DNA of 64,000 nt from Psychrobacter sp. Pi2-52 (GCF_904846705.1 NZ_CAJHBS010000008.1:47174-111173), one strand, 5' to 3'; counted from the first letter of the stretch, positions 19,291 to 29,419 are shown. A program made the numbers and translations. Notes: a model not told the origin generated them from the sequence alone.

Positions 19291-20814
19291 ATGCAAACCT
19301 CTACTGACAGCACGCGCCCTGTGCGCACGCGTATCGCTCCATCACCAACTGGCTTCCCGCACGTAGGGACTGCCTATATTGCCCTATTTAACTTGGCCTT
19401 TGCCAAAGCGCACGGCGGCGAATTCATCTTACGTATCGAAGACACTGATCAGACTCGCTCAACTGAGCAATCAGAGCAAATGATTTTGGACGCCTTACGT
19501 TGGGTTGGTCTGGATTGGAGCGAGGGCCCAGATATTGGCGGCCCACATGCCCCTTATCGTCAGAGCGAGCGTAGCGACATTTATACCAAACACGCCGAGA
19601 TACTCATAGAAAAAGACCATGCGTTTCGCTGTTTCTGTACCAGTGAAGAGCTAGATACCATGCGTGCTGAGCAAATGGCCAATGGCGAGACCCCTCGTTA
19701 TGATGGTCGCTGTGCTCACCTTGCACCAGAAACCACCGAGCAATTGGTAAGCGAGGGCAAACCGCACGTGATTCGTATGCGCGTACCGACCGAAGGCACT
19801 TGTCAGGTACAAGACATGCTGCGCGGTACGGTTGAGTTCCCTTGGACTCAAGTCGATATGCAAGTACTGCTAAAAACCGACGGTATGCCAACCTATCATT
19901 TAGCCAACGTCGTCGATGACCATCTGATGGAAATCACTCATGTGATGCGCGGTGAAGAGTGGCTGAACTCTGCGCCTAAGCATCAACTACTTTATGATTA
20001 TTTTGGTTGGGAAGTGCCAACGCTTTGCCACATGCCGCTGCTGCGTAACCCTGATAAATCAAAACTGTCTAAGCGTAAAAACCCAACCTCTATCACCTAC
20101 TATCGTGATGCAGGCGTACTACCTGAAGCGCTGCTAAACTATCTCGGTCGTATGGGCTACTCAATGCCTAATGATGCTGAGCAGTTTACGCTAGAAGAAA
20201 TGATTGCCAGCTTTGATATTCAGCGTGTGTCGCTTGGTGGCCCTATCTTCGATATCGAAAAGCTAAACTGGCTCAATGCAGAATGGCTACGTGCGCTTAG
20301 CCCTGAAGAGCTAAAGAACAAAATCCTTGAGTGGGCCAGTAACAGTGACAAACTGACTGCTATCGCAGCCGCAATTCAGCCACGTATCGAGCTATTATCT
20401 GATGCGGTTAATTGGGGTGGTTTCTACTTCCAAAACCTACCTGAGATCAATGCTGAGAGCTTCACTCATAAATCACTCACGCCTGAGCAAATTATCGAGA
20501 TGCTGCAATTAGCCCTTTGGCAGTTAGAAGTCCTGCCGACGTGGTCAGAAGAAAACATCTATGCCACGCTAAAAGGCCTTGCTGCTCACCTTGATATCAA
20601 GATGCGTGACTTTATGGCGCCGTTCTTTATCGCTATCGCTGGTAGCACCTCATCGACGCCAGTCATGAACTCTATGGCGATTATCGGTGCTGATATGACC
20701 TTGACTCGCTTGCGTCATGCAGTTGATGTATTAGGTGGCCTCGGTAAAAAGAAACTGAAAAAACTTGAGAAACAAGCGGCAGAATTGCCAGATTTCTTAG
20801 CTGCTGCTGAATAG
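19291..20814 (+). CDS. gltX: Glutamate-tRNA ligase GltX
   Basis: 507-residue class I aminoacyl-tRNA synthetase charging tRNA-Glu. The HIGH-type motif is [20 protein letters not shown] near residue 18-37, the [13 protein letters not shown] block follows, and the KMSKS equivalent is [10 protein letters not shown] at about residue 260. A C-terminal anticodon-binding helical domain ends [15 protein letters not shown]. Its substrate tRNA-Glu is encoded 0.9 kb downstream. The gene is divergent from rsmH. Confidence 0.97.
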   Translation: MQTSTDSTRPVRTRIAPSPTGFPHVGTAYIALFNLAFAKAHGGEFILRIEDTDQTRSTEQSEQMILDALRWVGLDWSEGPDIGGPHAPYRQSERSDIYTKHAEILIEKDHAFRCFCTSEELDTMRAEQMANGETPRYDGRCAHLAPETTEQLVSEGKPHVIRMRVPTEGTCQVQDMLRGTVEFPWTQVDMQVLLKTDGMPTYHLANVVDDHLMEITHVMRGEEWLNSAPKHQLLYDYFGWEVPTLCHMPLLRNPDKSKLSKRKNPTSITYYRDAGVLPEALLNYLGRMGYSMPNDAEQFTLEEMIASFDIQRVSLGGPIFDIEKLNWLNAEWLRALSPEELKNKILEWASNSDKLTAIAAAIQPRIELLSDAVNWGGFYFQNLPEINAESFTHKSLTPEQIIEMLQLALWQLEVLPTWSEENIYATLKGLAAHLDIKMRDFMAPFFIAIAGSTSSTPVMNSMAIIGADMTLTRLRHAVDVLGGLGKKKLKKLEKQAAELPDFLAAAE

Positions 20815-20871
20815 TTTAGAGGCTGAATAACTTATCTACTAAACAGTTAACTAGCTAAACTTGTCGAATGT

Positions 20872-20902
20872 AAAAGGGTCAGGCCATCTCTGACCCTTTT
20901 TT
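20872..20902 (+). terminator. Terminator after gltX
   Basis: AAAAGGGTCAG pairs with CTGACCCTTTT around a 7-nt loop, followed by more T residues. Confidence 0.9.
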
Positions 20903-20972
20903 CGTTAAGCGCAGTTATTACTACCTCAAATTATTAGACATCTTTTACTAAACATTTCAATTGGAAATAAAC

Positions 20973-21338
20973 ATGGCCGCCAAAACCGTCACGATAGAAA
21001 GCAAAGATTATGTCTTTAACACGCTAAAAGAAGCACAGAAATATTATGATGCCATCGTAAAGGAGCTGTTTGATGCAACTCTAACCCTGACCAAGGGCCA
21101 AGACTTCGAAGATTTAAAATGGATATACAGCACTTACTGTAGTTACACCAAGCATAATCTAGATAAATTGGGCAAATATGACATCATTGGCGTCAAAGGT
21201 ATCAGAACGATCCGAGAGAAAGGTGGTCAATATATGCCAACTGAATGCTGTGCGATTATTTTTTCTGATGGTAGCGAAGAAGAGTTTTATACTGATAAAG
21301 CCCTAAAAGAGATCGCGCTGAAGCAAAATCCACGCTAA
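20973..21338 (+). CDS. Hypothetical protein, possibly DUF3223-like
   Basis: 121 residues, cytoplasmic, no signal peptide or membrane segment. The N-terminal pattern ESKDYVFNTLKEAQKYYDAIV and the C-terminal ECCAIIFSDGSEEEFYTDKAL resemble the small DUF3223 fold (a K-EA-x-Y helix, then a C-x-(I/V)-DGS-x-x-x-F strand pair), but this is recognition from memory. ATG 20973 is preceded by TTGGAAA; a TTG 4 codons upstream is less likely. It stands alone between the gltX terminator and the tRNA genes. Confidence 0.65.
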   Translation: MAAKTVTIESKDYVFNTLKEAQKYYDAIVKELFDATLTLTKGQDFEDLKWIYSTYCSYTKHNLDKLGKYDIIGVKGIRTIREKGGQYMPTECCAIIFSDGSEEEFYTDKALKEIALKQNPR

Positions 21339-21414
21339 TTTGGGCTTGTTGAGCCTTTAAAATAGGCTAAAACGCTTTTTTTTGCATATTTATGAATTAT
21401 TTTTAAAATAGGTG

Positions 21415-21443
21415 TTGACAAGACTGCCGCTCTTACATAAAAT
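21415..21443 (+). promoter_or_regulatory. Sigma-70 promoter of tRNA-Ala/tRNA-Glu
   Basis: A perfect -35 TTGACA (21415-21420), a 17-bp spacer and -10 TAAAAT (21438-21443, 5 of 6). The tRNA-Ala 5' end lies 17 bp downstream. Confidence 0.87.
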
Positions 21444-21460
21444 ACGCACACTCTTAGCGA

Positions 21461-21536
21461 GGGGCTATAGCTCAGTTGGTAGAGCACTTGCATGGCATGC
21501 AAGGGGTCAACGGTTCGACTCCGTTTAGCTCCACCA
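21461..21536 (+). tRNA. tRNA-Ala (anticodon GGC)
   Basis: 76 nt with encoded CCA. The acceptor GGGGCTA pairs with TAGCTCC (one G-U), the anticodon stem CTTGC/GCAAG encloses ATGGCAT with anticodon GGC, and the T arm has GGTTCGACTCC. Confidence 0.97.
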
Positions 21537-21684
21537 TACTTATTTATAGCAACGCTCAGTATTACTGAAACGTAATAATAAATACTCGCTAGTAGGACAA
21601 TATCAGCACCTAGGCAATGCTTATTTAATAAGCTATCTGATATTGTGAAGTACCGTTGTAACCACTGGTTATAACACTCTATGC

Positions 21685-21760
21685 GTCCCCATCGTCTAGA
21701 GGCCTAGGACACCGCCCTTTCACGGCGGTAACGGGGGTTCGAATCCCCCTGGGGACGCCA
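21685..21760 (+). tRNA. tRNA-Glu (anticodon TTC)
   Basis: 76 nt with encoded CCA. The acceptor GTCCCCA pairs with TGGGGAC, and the anticodon stem CCGCC/GGCGG encloses CTTTCAC with anticodon UUC. It lies 148 bp after tRNA-Ala and probably shares its promoter and the terminator at 21823. Confidence 0.97.
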
Positions 21761-21822
21761 CTATTCGGCGTCACTTATTAGCACTTTTGCTTAGCATCAG
21801 ATTAGACTAATAAGCGAACAAT

Positions 21823-21860
21823 AAAAAAACCCAGTCATCATACGGTGACTGGGCTTTTTT
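21823..21860 (+). terminator. Terminator after the tRNA pair
   Basis: AAAAAAACCCAGTCA pairs with TGACTGGGCTTTTTT around an 8-nt loop. Confidence 0.9.
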
Positions 21861-22052
21861 ATGTCTGTCATTTCTCAACATCCTCTATTCTGTTGTCGTT
21901 AGCTTATTATTAATAGCTGCTAGCTTAGTGTTGATAGCGCTATTGCCAACCTATCTAATACTCGTTAATATCGACCTGATAAGCATATTTACAAAGCGCA
22001 CCTACCTACTATAAATGATGGGGCTTAGCGTAATTAAAGGGAAGTGATTGCG

Positions 22053-22706
22053 ATGTTTGGTATCGAGAATTATCTAGGGTTTATCTTGGCGGCTATTTTG
22101 TTAAACCTAACGCCAGGTACGGATAGCATGTACATCATCACCCGTAGTATTTCACAGGGGCAAACAGCAGGGTTTTATTCTGTTCTTGGCATTACTTCGG
22201 GTATTTTGGTACATACGTTATTGGCAGCGCTAGGATTGTCCGTCTTACTTGCCAACTCCCCTACCGCTTTTATGATCGTCAAATATATCGGTGCGGCTTA
22301 CTTGTGCTATTTGGGTCTAAAAATGCTACTGAGCAAAAACTCGAGCTCGATAGCAAACAATTTATCCAAAGATCCGAACGTGACTAGCCGAAAGGCTGTA
22401 GATGGTTGGCAAATATATAAGCAAGGTGTGTTGACCAATACTTTTAATCCAAAAGTCGCTTTATTTTTCTTGGCGTTCTTCCCGCAGTTTATCGACGCTA
22501 GTTATGCTTATGGCATGCTGTCATTTTTGATGTTGGGACTGACTTTTGCCACCACTGGCTTTATATGGTGCTTGAGTTTGGCACTGCTGGCGTCAAAGTT
22601 CAGCAAAAAACTAAGAGAGAATCCAAAAGTTGAATCCATGATGAATAAAACAAGTGGTGTCGTATTTATGGGGCTAGGAATTAAGCTGTTGACTGAAAAG
22701 GCTTGA
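22053..22706 (+). CDS. LysE/RhtB-family amino acid exporter
   Basis: 217-residue inner-membrane protein with about six hydrophobic segments. The family N-terminus is clear: LGFILAAILLNLTPGTDSMYI (LTPGPD-type motif) followed by RSISQGQTAGFYSVLGITSG and later GVLTNTFNPKVALFFLAFFPQF. The substrate (homoserine, threonine, lysine or other) cannot be told. ATG 22053 is chosen because AAAGGGAAG lies 8 bases upstream; GTG 22044 overlaps that site. Single-gene unit, convergent with acnA. Confidence 0.9.
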   Translation: MFGIENYLGFILAAILLNLTPGTDSMYIITRSISQGQTAGFYSVLGITSGILVHTLLAALGLSVLLANSPTAFMIVKYIGAAYLCYLGLKMLLSKNSSSIANNLSKDPNVTSRKAVDGWQIYKQGVLTNTFNPKVALFFLAFFPQFIDASYAYGMLSFLMLGLTFATTGFIWCLSLALLASKFSKKLRENPKVESMMNKTSGVVFMGLGIKLLTEKA

Positions 22707-22743
22707 AGAGTAAAGTAACAAGAATAAAAAACGTCTTCCATAG

Positions 22744-22783
22744 AAAAGCCCAATCCCCTACTTTGACGGAGATTGGGCTTTTT
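22744..22783. terminator. Bidirectional terminator between lysE-type gene and acnA
   Basis: AAAAGCCCAATC pairs with GATTGGGCTTTTT around a 15-nt loop; the genes are convergent. Confidence 0.88.
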
Positions 22784-22806
22784 GTCATATAAAGCTTAAC
22801 TAACTA

Positions 22807-25644
22807 CTAGCCTGCTTCTTTGCTCTCAGCAGCTAATTGACGTAGTACATAGTGCAATACACCACCATGACGCACATATTCGCGCTCTTTTGGCGTTTGT
22901 AGACCGACATTTACCTCAAAGGTTTCTGCCGAACCATCAGCACGTGTAGCCGTAACCGTGGCTGTTTTACTCTCACCATTATCTAGACCCGTGATGCTCA
23001 GCACTTCAGAACCATCTAGTTTGTAGGTTTCTGCATTTTGACCATCTTTAAACGTCAATGGCAGCACACCCATACCGACTAGGTTTGAACGGTGAATACG
23101 TTCAAACGAGCTGGTTAAAACTGCTTTTACGCCTAGCAGGATGGTACCTTTAGCTGCCCAATCACGGCTCGAACCAGAACCATACTCTGCCCCGCCCAAT
23201 ACCACTAACGGACGCTTATCTTCTTTATACTTCATTGCTGCATTGTAGATGGGCATTTCTTCGCCATCTTGTAGCGTAGCGCTGTCGTCCTTGAAGTAGT
23301 AGGTATAGCCACCTTCTTTACCGCCCATCATTGTATTTTTGATACGGATGTTGGCAAAAGTACCACGGGTCATAACTGCATCGTTACCACGGCGTGAGCC
23401 ATAGCTGTTGAAGTCCGCCTCCATCACACCACGCTCTTGCAAGTACTTACCTGCTGGTGAGTCTGGATCGATATTACCTGCTGGTGAGATATGATCGGTA
23501 GTAATCGAGTCACCAAATAGACCTAGGATACGCGCGCCTTCGATATCAGGGATACCTTCTGGCTCCATGGTCATACCATCAAAGAACGGTGGATTTTTGA
23601 TGTACGTTGACCCTTCATCCCATGGATACAATTGGCTATCCGCTGAACTAATTGCGTTCCACGCTGCACTACCGTCAAATACTTCGCCGTAGTTTTTGCG
23701 GAACATATCAGCATCGATATTGTTGGCAATTAACTCGTTAATTTCTTCTGAAGTTGGCCAGATGTCTTTTAGGAATACATCGTTGCCATCTTGGTCTTGG
23801 CCTAGTGGATGAGTAGTCAGATCGATATCGACTGTACCTGCTAGCGCATAAGCAACGACCAACGGTGGTGATGCTAAATAACTGGCTTTGACATGCGAGT
23901 GAATACGACCTTCAAAGTTACGGTTACCAGACAGTACAGCCGCCGCGACTAAGTCGTTTTCTTCAATGCCTTTTTCGATCTCTTCTGATAATGGTCCTGA
24001 GTTACCGATACAAGTGGTACACCCGTAACCGACGAGGTAAAAGCCTGTCTTTTCTAGCTCATCCATCAGATGGGTTTTCTCAAGATAGTCGGTGACCACT
24101 TTAGAACCGGGTGCGAGCGATGTCTTAACCCAAGGCTTGGCTTTAAGCCCTTTGGCAGCCGCTTTTTTGGCCACTAGACCTGCACCAATCATTACTGCTG
24201 GATTGGAAGTGTTGGTACAAGAAGTAATGGCAGCAATAACTACCGATCCGTCTCGTAGTTTGTGTTGCTTATCATCGATACTGACATTTGAGAAGACATT
24301 GTTTGCTGGCGCATAACCTGCATTGTCATCACTGGTATCAACTTCGATATTTGGCTCAGCCGCTAAGTGTTCAGCTTGCTCTTGCTCGCCGCCTTCTTGA
24401 TCAAAGCGTACTTTGCCTTCTACTTCTGACTTGCGATCTTTGGTCATTTTTTCTAGCGTTTCGCCAAACTTCTCATGCATATCAGACAAATTGATACGCT
24501 GCTGTGGCAAGTTTGGACCAGCAAGTGCTGGCTGTACTGACGATAGATCTAGTTCTAACTTACTCGAATAAGTCGCCGCAGGTGTATCGGCATCGTGCCA
24601 TAAGCCTTGCGCCTTGGCATATTTTTCGACCAGCTCAATCTGTTCTTCGTCACGACCTGATAGACGCAGGTAATCAATCGCCATTTGGTCAATTGGGAAA
24701 ATACCACAAGTCGCACCATACTCTGGTGACATATTGGCAATGGTAGCGCGGTCCGCTAGCGGCATACTGTGTAAGCCTTCGCCATAAAACTCGACGAACT
24801 TGCCCACTACGCCATGTGCACGCAACATCTCAACCACACGTAATACCAAATCGGTCGCCGTGACGCCTTCGGTTAGCTTGCCTTTTAACTCAAAGCCGAC
24901 TACTTGTGGAATCAGCATCGAAGACGGTTGACCTAGCATCGCAGCTTCAGCTTCGATACCGCCCACACCCCAACCAAGCACACCAATACCATTAATCATC
25001 GTAGTATGGCTATCTGTACCAAATACCGTATCTGGATAAGCTGTCAGCTCGCCATCAATGTCTGCTGCCATCACCACACGGGCTAAATACTCAAGGTTAA
25101 CCTGATGCACGATACCTGTCGCTGGCGGTACCACGACGAAGTTTTCAAAGGCTTGCTTGCCCCAATGCAAAAACTCATAGCGTTCATTATTACGCTTAAA
25201 TTCAATTTTTTCGTTCAAATCGAGCGCATCTTCGCGGCCATAAGCATCGACCTGTACAGAGTGATCGACGACCAGCTCGCTAGGGATAAATGGATTAATC
25301 TGTTCCGCTTTGCCGCCAAGCTCAACCACTGCATCACGCATCGCCGCCAAATCAACCACCGAAGGTACACCAGTGAAATCCTGCAATACCACACGCGCTG
25401 GCATAAAGGCGATTTCTTTTGACGCCTCAGCCCCTGCATCCCAGTTGGCAACCGCTTCGATATGGTTTTTGCCAACCGACTGACCGCCGTCTTCGTTACG
25501 CAATAAGTTTTCTAATACCACTTTCATACAAAATGGTAGTGTCTTGATATGCTCATAAGTTTCGGTCAGCTTTGGTAGGCTGTAGTAGGTATGTTCCTTG
25601 CCAGCAACCGAAAGGGTGTCTTTTACATCAAAAATATCACTCAT
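22807..25644 (-). CDS. acnA: Aconitate hydratase A
   Basis: 945-residue [4Fe-4S] enzyme converting citrate to isocitrate in the TCA cycle. The AcnA/IRP type is shown by the N-terminus (YYSLPKLTETYEHIKTLPF, then MKVVLENLLRNEDG), the block VLQDFTGVPSVVDLAAMRDA, and cluster ligands in SCTNTSNP and GYGCTTCIGNSGPL. The swivel domain has FGDSITTDHISPAG and GGAEYGSGSSRDWAAKG with the catalytic Ser/Arg. An acidic insert (about residues 405-450, Glu/Gln/Asp-rich) makes it longer than E. coli AcnA (891). ATG 25644 has AAGGAAG upstream, better than the ATG 12 codons earlier. Confidence 0.95.
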   Translation of the reverse strand: MSDIFDVKDTLSVAGKEHTYYSLPKLTETYEHIKTLPFCMKVVLENLLRNEDGGQSVGKNHIEAVANWDAGAEASKEIAFMPARVVLQDFTGVPSVVDLAAMRDAVVELGGKAEQINPFIPSELVVDHSVQVDAYGREDALDLNEKIEFKRNNERYEFLHWGKQAFENFVVVPPATGIVHQVNLEYLARVVMAADIDGELTAYPDTVFGTDSHTTMINGIGVLGWGVGGIEAEAAMLGQPSSMLIPQVVGFELKGKLTEGVTATDLVLRVVEMLRAHGVVGKFVEFYGEGLHSMPLADRATIANMSPEYGATCGIFPIDQMAIDYLRLSGRDEEQIELVEKYAKAQGLWHDADTPAATYSSKLELDLSSVQPALAGPNLPQQRINLSDMHEKFGETLEKMTKDRKSEVEGKVRFDQEGGEQEQAEHLAAEPNIEVDTSDDNAGYAPANNVFSNVSIDDKQHKLRDGSVVIAAITSCTNTSNPAVMIGAGLVAKKAAAKGLKAKPWVKTSLAPGSKVVTDYLEKTHLMDELEKTGFYLVGYGCTTCIGNSGPLSEEIEKGIEENDLVAAAVLSGNRNFEGRIHSHVKASYLASPPLVVAYALAGTVDIDLTTHPLGQDQDGNDVFLKDIWPTSEEINELIANNIDADMFRKNYGEVFDGSAAWNAISSADSQLYPWDEGSTYIKNPPFFDGMTMEPEGIPDIEGARILGLFGDSITTDHISPAGNIDPDSPAGKYLQERGVMEADFNSYGSRRGNDAVMTRGTFANIRIKNTMMGGKEGGYTYYFKDDSATLQDGEEMPIYNAAMKYKEDKRPLVVLGGAEYGSGSSRDWAAKGTILLGVKAVLTSSFERIHRSNLVGMGVLPLTFKDGQNAETYKLDGSEVLSITGLDNGESKTATVTATRADGSAETFEVNVGLQTPKEREYVRHGGVLHYVLRQLAAESKEAG

Positions 25645-25940
25645 GATAGCTTCCTTATCGTTGTTATAAATCCTGGACATAAATTATTATAAGTTTATGT
25701 ATGACTGGTGGCTCAATAAATGACTGATCTGTCTTGGATCAGCAGAGCAGTTTCGCAAAACTGTCTGATATAAGTCTGTGTTAACAAAAGAGATAATCAT
25801 ATCTGTAGTGATTAACAGAAACTCCCTTTTACCATAACAAACATACAAGGCTTTGTTAACGTCTGGACGTTGTCGAATCGTGGCACAATCGTAAACGTAA
25901 CAACGGTTTAGCGAGCTATTTTTAAGTAATCCCTTTCTAT

Positions 25941-26981
25941 TTATTTTTTGTCTTTTTTACGTCGTCCATTGCGGAATACGTAGCTGTCTTCATAAAAGCC
26001 AGTATTGGCATTTTCTGCCCAAAAATGCGGCACCCCCAAAATTGGTAACGGCGCAAGCTGGCGCGGTTTGACATCATCATCTGATAATAATGTGTCCATG
26101 TATTCGGCAGTTTTGTCATCCAAATAGCGCATACGTTCAGCTAAGGATAAGGTAAAGAATTCTTGTGCAACGTGAATGACAATGCTGTGAGCGCATAGAG
26201 GTTTGCGAGGATGTACCAACTGCTCAAGCAGTGCATGCCCAAAGATATAGACTGCGGCTTGAACATTTGTATTTGGTTGTGCTGGGTTGTCCCATTTAGC
26301 ACGTGGTTTCACCAAACTTGCCTGCCAGTCAAAATCAATTAATGCTTTACCGATATTAGCATTAAAAGTCACTAGCACTGCGCCATTCTCATCAAAGACA
26401 GTAATAGTGTCGCGCACACGCCCTCGACGCTCACTAATACCCTGCTTTGCGATTTCTAGCATATGGTAGTAATTGAGCATAGCTTTAGTCTTCGGAAAGG
26501 TCAGCCAAATACTGCCATTAAACAAGTCATGCAAATTATCACGCGTCGGGATATTGCCAGTTGTGCCGATGAAATGCTCATAGGCTTCCCCTTCAGGCAA
26601 TGCATTTTGAGAGACGAACTGTAGCGTCTGAGATTTGTGATCATGAGCAGGTTTAGTATGTGGTAACGGCTGTTGCAAATGTTCAGCCTGCTGCATCATC
26701 GCCGTTTTTAAGACTTTGGCAATCGTGTCAGGCGTATTGATGTCAGAAGCATTTATATCGTGCTCATCTAAACTATCCGATTCACTTAAGCTATTCTGCT
26801 GACTTGGCCTACTAAGATGCTCAATGCTGTTGCTGAGGTAATGTAGTTGAACGATATGTGACAACCATGGTGCTTGCCAGTCAATGGTAGCAAAGCTGTG
26901 ATCAAGCTTACCTTCTACTACAGGCAGCTGCTTAGTATGAGTATCAGAGTTAAGTGTGGCGGGTAAATCACTGGCAGGCAT
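25941..26981 (-). CDS. DUF3025 family protein
   Basis: 346 residues, cytoplasmic. The DUF3025 pattern is strong in the second half: FVSQNALPEGEAYEHFIGTT, then PTRDNLHDLFNGSIWLTFPKTK, RDTITVFDENGAVLV and IFGHALLEQLVHPRKPLCAH. The function of the family is unknown; its conserved His, Asp and Asn residues suggest an enzyme, which is inference only. The N-terminal ~100 residues include a variable Ser/Asp/Asn-rich stretch. Single gene between acnA and the divergent YdjM-like gene. Confidence 0.85.
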   Translation of the reverse strand: MPASDLPATLNSDTHTKQLPVVEGKLDHSFATIDWQAPWLSHIVQLHYLSNSIEHLSRPSQQNSLSESDSLDEHDINASDINTPDTIAKVLKTAMMQQAEHLQQPLPHTKPAHDHKSQTLQFVSQNALPEGEAYEHFIGTTGNIPTRDNLHDLFNGSIWLTFPKTKAMLNYYHMLEIAKQGISERRGRVRDTITVFDENGAVLVTFNANIGKALIDFDWQASLVKPRAKWDNPAQPNTNVQAAVYIFGHALLEQLVHPRKPLCAHSIVIHVAQEFFTLSLAERMRYLDDKTAEYMDTLLSDDDVKPRQLAPLPILGVPHFWAENANTGFYEDSYVFRNGRRKKDKK

Positions 26982-27107
26982 AGAAGCTCTCTCTTACGGG
27001 CTATCTCTATTAGACGTATGGGCGGTCTATGGTATCATGGTGCGCTTTTTTACTGCTAGATACGCCGCTCGAAAGGACTTTTTGAGCGCTATGGATGAAT
27101 GAGTTTT

Positions 27108-27824
27108 ATGGCAAATTTTAATACCCACTTAAATGTCGCATTTATGGTCAGCGGCACAATGAGTTTGACGGTTTATAAAGCTGGATTGATTGATGATTCA
27201 GGATTTCTGGTGTGCGTGGTGCTTGGTACTATCGGTGGGTTGCTGCCAGACTTGGATTCTGATAATTCAACACCGATTAAGCTCGGTTTTAATATCACCT
27301 CGTTTATCTTTGCCTTTGGCCTGGTCATGCATTGGCGTAGTGACTTGAGCTTACTGGCACTGATAGTATTGTGGCTGACGGGCTATGGTTTTATGCGTTA
27401 TGTCGTCTTTCATATTTTTACCACTATGACGGTGCATCGCGGCGTCATCCACTCTGTGCCGTATATGGCGATACTGGGATTGGGTCTGACGTGTCTAAGT
27501 TATTATGGTCTGCACCTACCGCTGACGACCAGTTGGTTTTATGGTCTGTTTTTATTTGGTGGTGCGATAGTGCATTTGTCATTGGATGAGCTGTATAGCG
27601 TCAATTTGTCCAATATGCAAATGAAACGTTCATCGGGCACGGCAATGAAGTTTTATCAGCCAAAAGACAAATGGTGGTATTTGCTCTTATATACTATTCT
27701 GGGGCTACTGGTATACGCCGCCCCACCTTTTGAGATGTTTTGGTCACGACTAAGTGATCCTTCAGCATGGGCGCAGCTCAAAGTCGGCATATTGCCAGAA
27801 TTAATAAAAAGCATGCTGCAATAA
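27108..27824 (+). CDS. YdjM-like inner-membrane protein (DUF457, putative metal-dependent hydrolase)
   Basis: About 238 residues with several membrane segments. The family motifs are NFNTHLNVAFMVSG at the N-terminus, GGLLPDLDSDNST, and MTVHRGVIHSVPY, the HRG-x-x-HS signature from which metal binding is predicted. The substrate is unknown; in E. coli the relative YdjM is an SOS-regulated gene. An in-frame ATG at 27099, three codons upstream, is also possible. GGATGAATGAG precedes both starts. No LexA box was seen. Confidence 0.82.
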   Translation: MANFNTHLNVAFMVSGTMSLTVYKAGLIDDSGFLVCVVLGTIGGLLPDLDSDNSTPIKLGFNITSFIFAFGLVMHWRSDLSLLALIVLWLTGYGFMRYVVFHIFTTMTVHRGVIHSVPYMAILGLGLTCLSYYGLHLPLTTSWFYGLFLFGGAIVHLSLDELYSVNLSNMQMKRSSGTAMKFYQPKDKWWYLLLYTILGLLVYAAPPFEMFWSRLSDPSAWAQLKVGILPELIKSMLQ

Positions 27825-27883
27825 AGTTATCATAAGACCACTGAGCCTAAACGAATAAGCCCAAACAAAAATTAGAGTAAAAC

Positions 27884-28474
27884 ATGCAATCTTACCCAAG
27901 TACTTGCCCTTGCCAAATCAATCCAACAGCAGAGACGACAAGCTCTGCTTTATCCTATCAAGACTGCTGCCAACCATATCATGATGCTTTTTATAATGGT
28001 GCTTTTTATAATGATGAGGTTGACAAAGCAGATGGTATAAAAGCGGAGACAGCCGAACGGCTTATGCGTACGCGCTATAGTGCCTTTGCATTGGTGAAAC
28101 CAGACTATATCGTCAAGACCACAGTGCCCGCTCAGCAAGCATTACTTGATGTTGCAGCGATTGAAAATTGGGCCAAAGAGACAGACTGGGCAGGATTAGA
28201 AATCGTAGAGCACACGCCAAAGCTTGGTAAAAGACATGCACAGGTTGAGTTTAAGGCTTATTTTAAAAGTTCTGAGAAAACAACAAATGGTTTAGAAGAA
28301 AAAATACAGGCGCATCATGAACTGTCTACTTTTGTAAAAGCTAAACACAAAGCCAACGTTGATACGCGCTGGTACTTTTTAGATCCAACGGTTGCGATGA
28401 CTGTCAGCCAAAAGCAACCGTGCATCTGTGGGTCGGGTGAAAAGTTTAAACGGTGTTGTGGAAGTTATATTTAA
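27884..28474 (+). CDS. YchJ-like SEC-C motif protein (UPF0225)
   Basis: 196-residue protein with an N-terminal cysteine set (CPCQINP...CCQPYHD) and a C-terminal SEC-C zinc motif (QPCICGSGEKFKRCCGSY). The central NTF2-like part is recognised by AERLMRTRYSAFALVKPDYIVKTT and DTRWYFLDP. This matches E. coli YchJ (152 aa); the molecular function is not established. The extra length includes a five-codon tandem duplication (AFYNG/AFYND). It lies 59 bp after the YdjM-like gene and may share its transcript. Confidence 0.9.
   Translation: MQSYPSTCPCQINPTAETTSSALSYQDCCQPYHDAFYNGAFYNDEVDKADGIKAETAERLMRTRYSAFALVKPDYIVKTTVPAQQALLDVAAIENWAKETDWAGLEIVEHTPKLGKRHAQVEFKAYFKSSEKTTNGLEEKIQAHHELSTFVKAKHKANVDTRWYFLDPTVAMTVSQKQPCICGSGEKFKRCCGSYI
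27986..28015 (+). repeat. In-frame 15-bp tandem duplication
   Basis: GCTTTTTATAATGGT (27986-28000) is followed directly by GCTTTTTATAATGAT (28001-28015), identical at 14 of 15 bases, within the YchJ-like gene between its N-terminal cysteines and its main domain. Confidence 0.9.
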
Positions 28475-28498
28475 AAAATTTTAGTTATTTATCATTTC

Positions 28499-29419
28499 CT
28501 AAACACTCGCTCCAACGGCTCGTGCAATCGCAATGCCTTCGTCCACTGTCAAAAACTTGCGCTGGCTCGGGCTGTCTTTATAAATGACGTCACCATCTTG
28601 AAAGATTAAGCATTCATTGACGGCGAGCTGCTGCCACTTTTCATTTTCAGTCAGTGGCACGGTGACCAAAATCGTGACTTTATCCGTGTCTGTGGTCACA
28701 TCACCAAAGTTAATCGCCATATCATCATCAGCGAGTTTCGCTTCACCAAATGGCGCTTTACGCGTGAGATAAAACAGTAAGCTGCCCGCATAAGCCAGTT
28801 GCCACCTGCCATTGGATATTAAGCAATTAAATAACCCATTGGCAGATAGATAACGACATTGCGTGGTCAAGAAATTAAACAGTGTCTTGTCATCAGGGCG
28901 TGACTTAAAGCTACTCTTTAGACGATTGACCAAATAACAGAATGCCATTTCAGAATCAGTTGAACCAACTGGCTGACAGTGTGAGGCATTGCCGTTGTCT
29001 TGTAGGCGCTGACAGCGTTTGATAAATTCGCTATTCATCTGCCCATTGTGCGCAAACACCCATTGCTCGCCCCAAACTTCACGGACGAATGGATGGGTGT
29101 TTGCCAAACAATTCTGCCCTTGAGTCGCTTTACGAATATGCGCGATGACATTCATGGCTTTGATTGGATAGTTATTGACCAAATCGGCGACTGGCGACAG
29201 ATGGCTTGGACGATTGTCATGGAACAGACGCAGACCCGTTGAGTCATTTGCCGTCTCATCGTTGGTTTTGTCGTTATTACTGCATTCGCTGCGCTCAAAA
29301 AAGGCAATACCAAAGCCATCTTCATGACTGTCCGTCATCCCGCCGCGCTTGCGAAATCCTGCAAAGCTAAAGCCAATATCCGTTGGGGTATTACAGTTCA
29401 TTCCTAAGAGTTGACACAT
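28499..29419 (-). CDS. Class II glutamine amidotransferase (YafJ-like)
   Basis: 306 residues. The start MCQLLGMNCNTP exposes the Ntn-type nucleophile Cys2 after Met removal. GFGIAFFE, NVIAHIRKATQG and NTHPFVREVWGEQWVFAHNGQM, with the Gln-binding Arg and Asn, are the class II glutaminase motifs. No synthase domain is fused, so the ammonia acceptor is unknown; the YafJ/DUG3-type family may be a hydrolase. The ATG directly follows the stop of the DUF2007 gene with no intervening base, so the two are translationally coupled. Confidence 0.9.
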   Translation of the reverse strand: MCQLLGMNCNTPTDIGFSFAGFRKRGGMTDSHEDGFGIAFFERSECSNNDKTNDETANDSTGLRLFHDNRPSHLSPVADLVNNYPIKAMNVIAHIRKATQGQNCLANTHPFVREVWGEQWVFAHNGQMNSEFIKRCQRLQDNGNASHCQPVGSTDSEMAFCYLVNRLKSSFKSRPDDKTLFNFLTTQCRYLSANGLFNCLISNGRWQLAYAGSLLFYLTRKAPFGEAKLADDDMAINFGDVTTDTDKVTILVTVPLTENEKWQQLAVNECLIFQDGDVIYKDSPSQRKFLTVDEGIAIARAVGASV

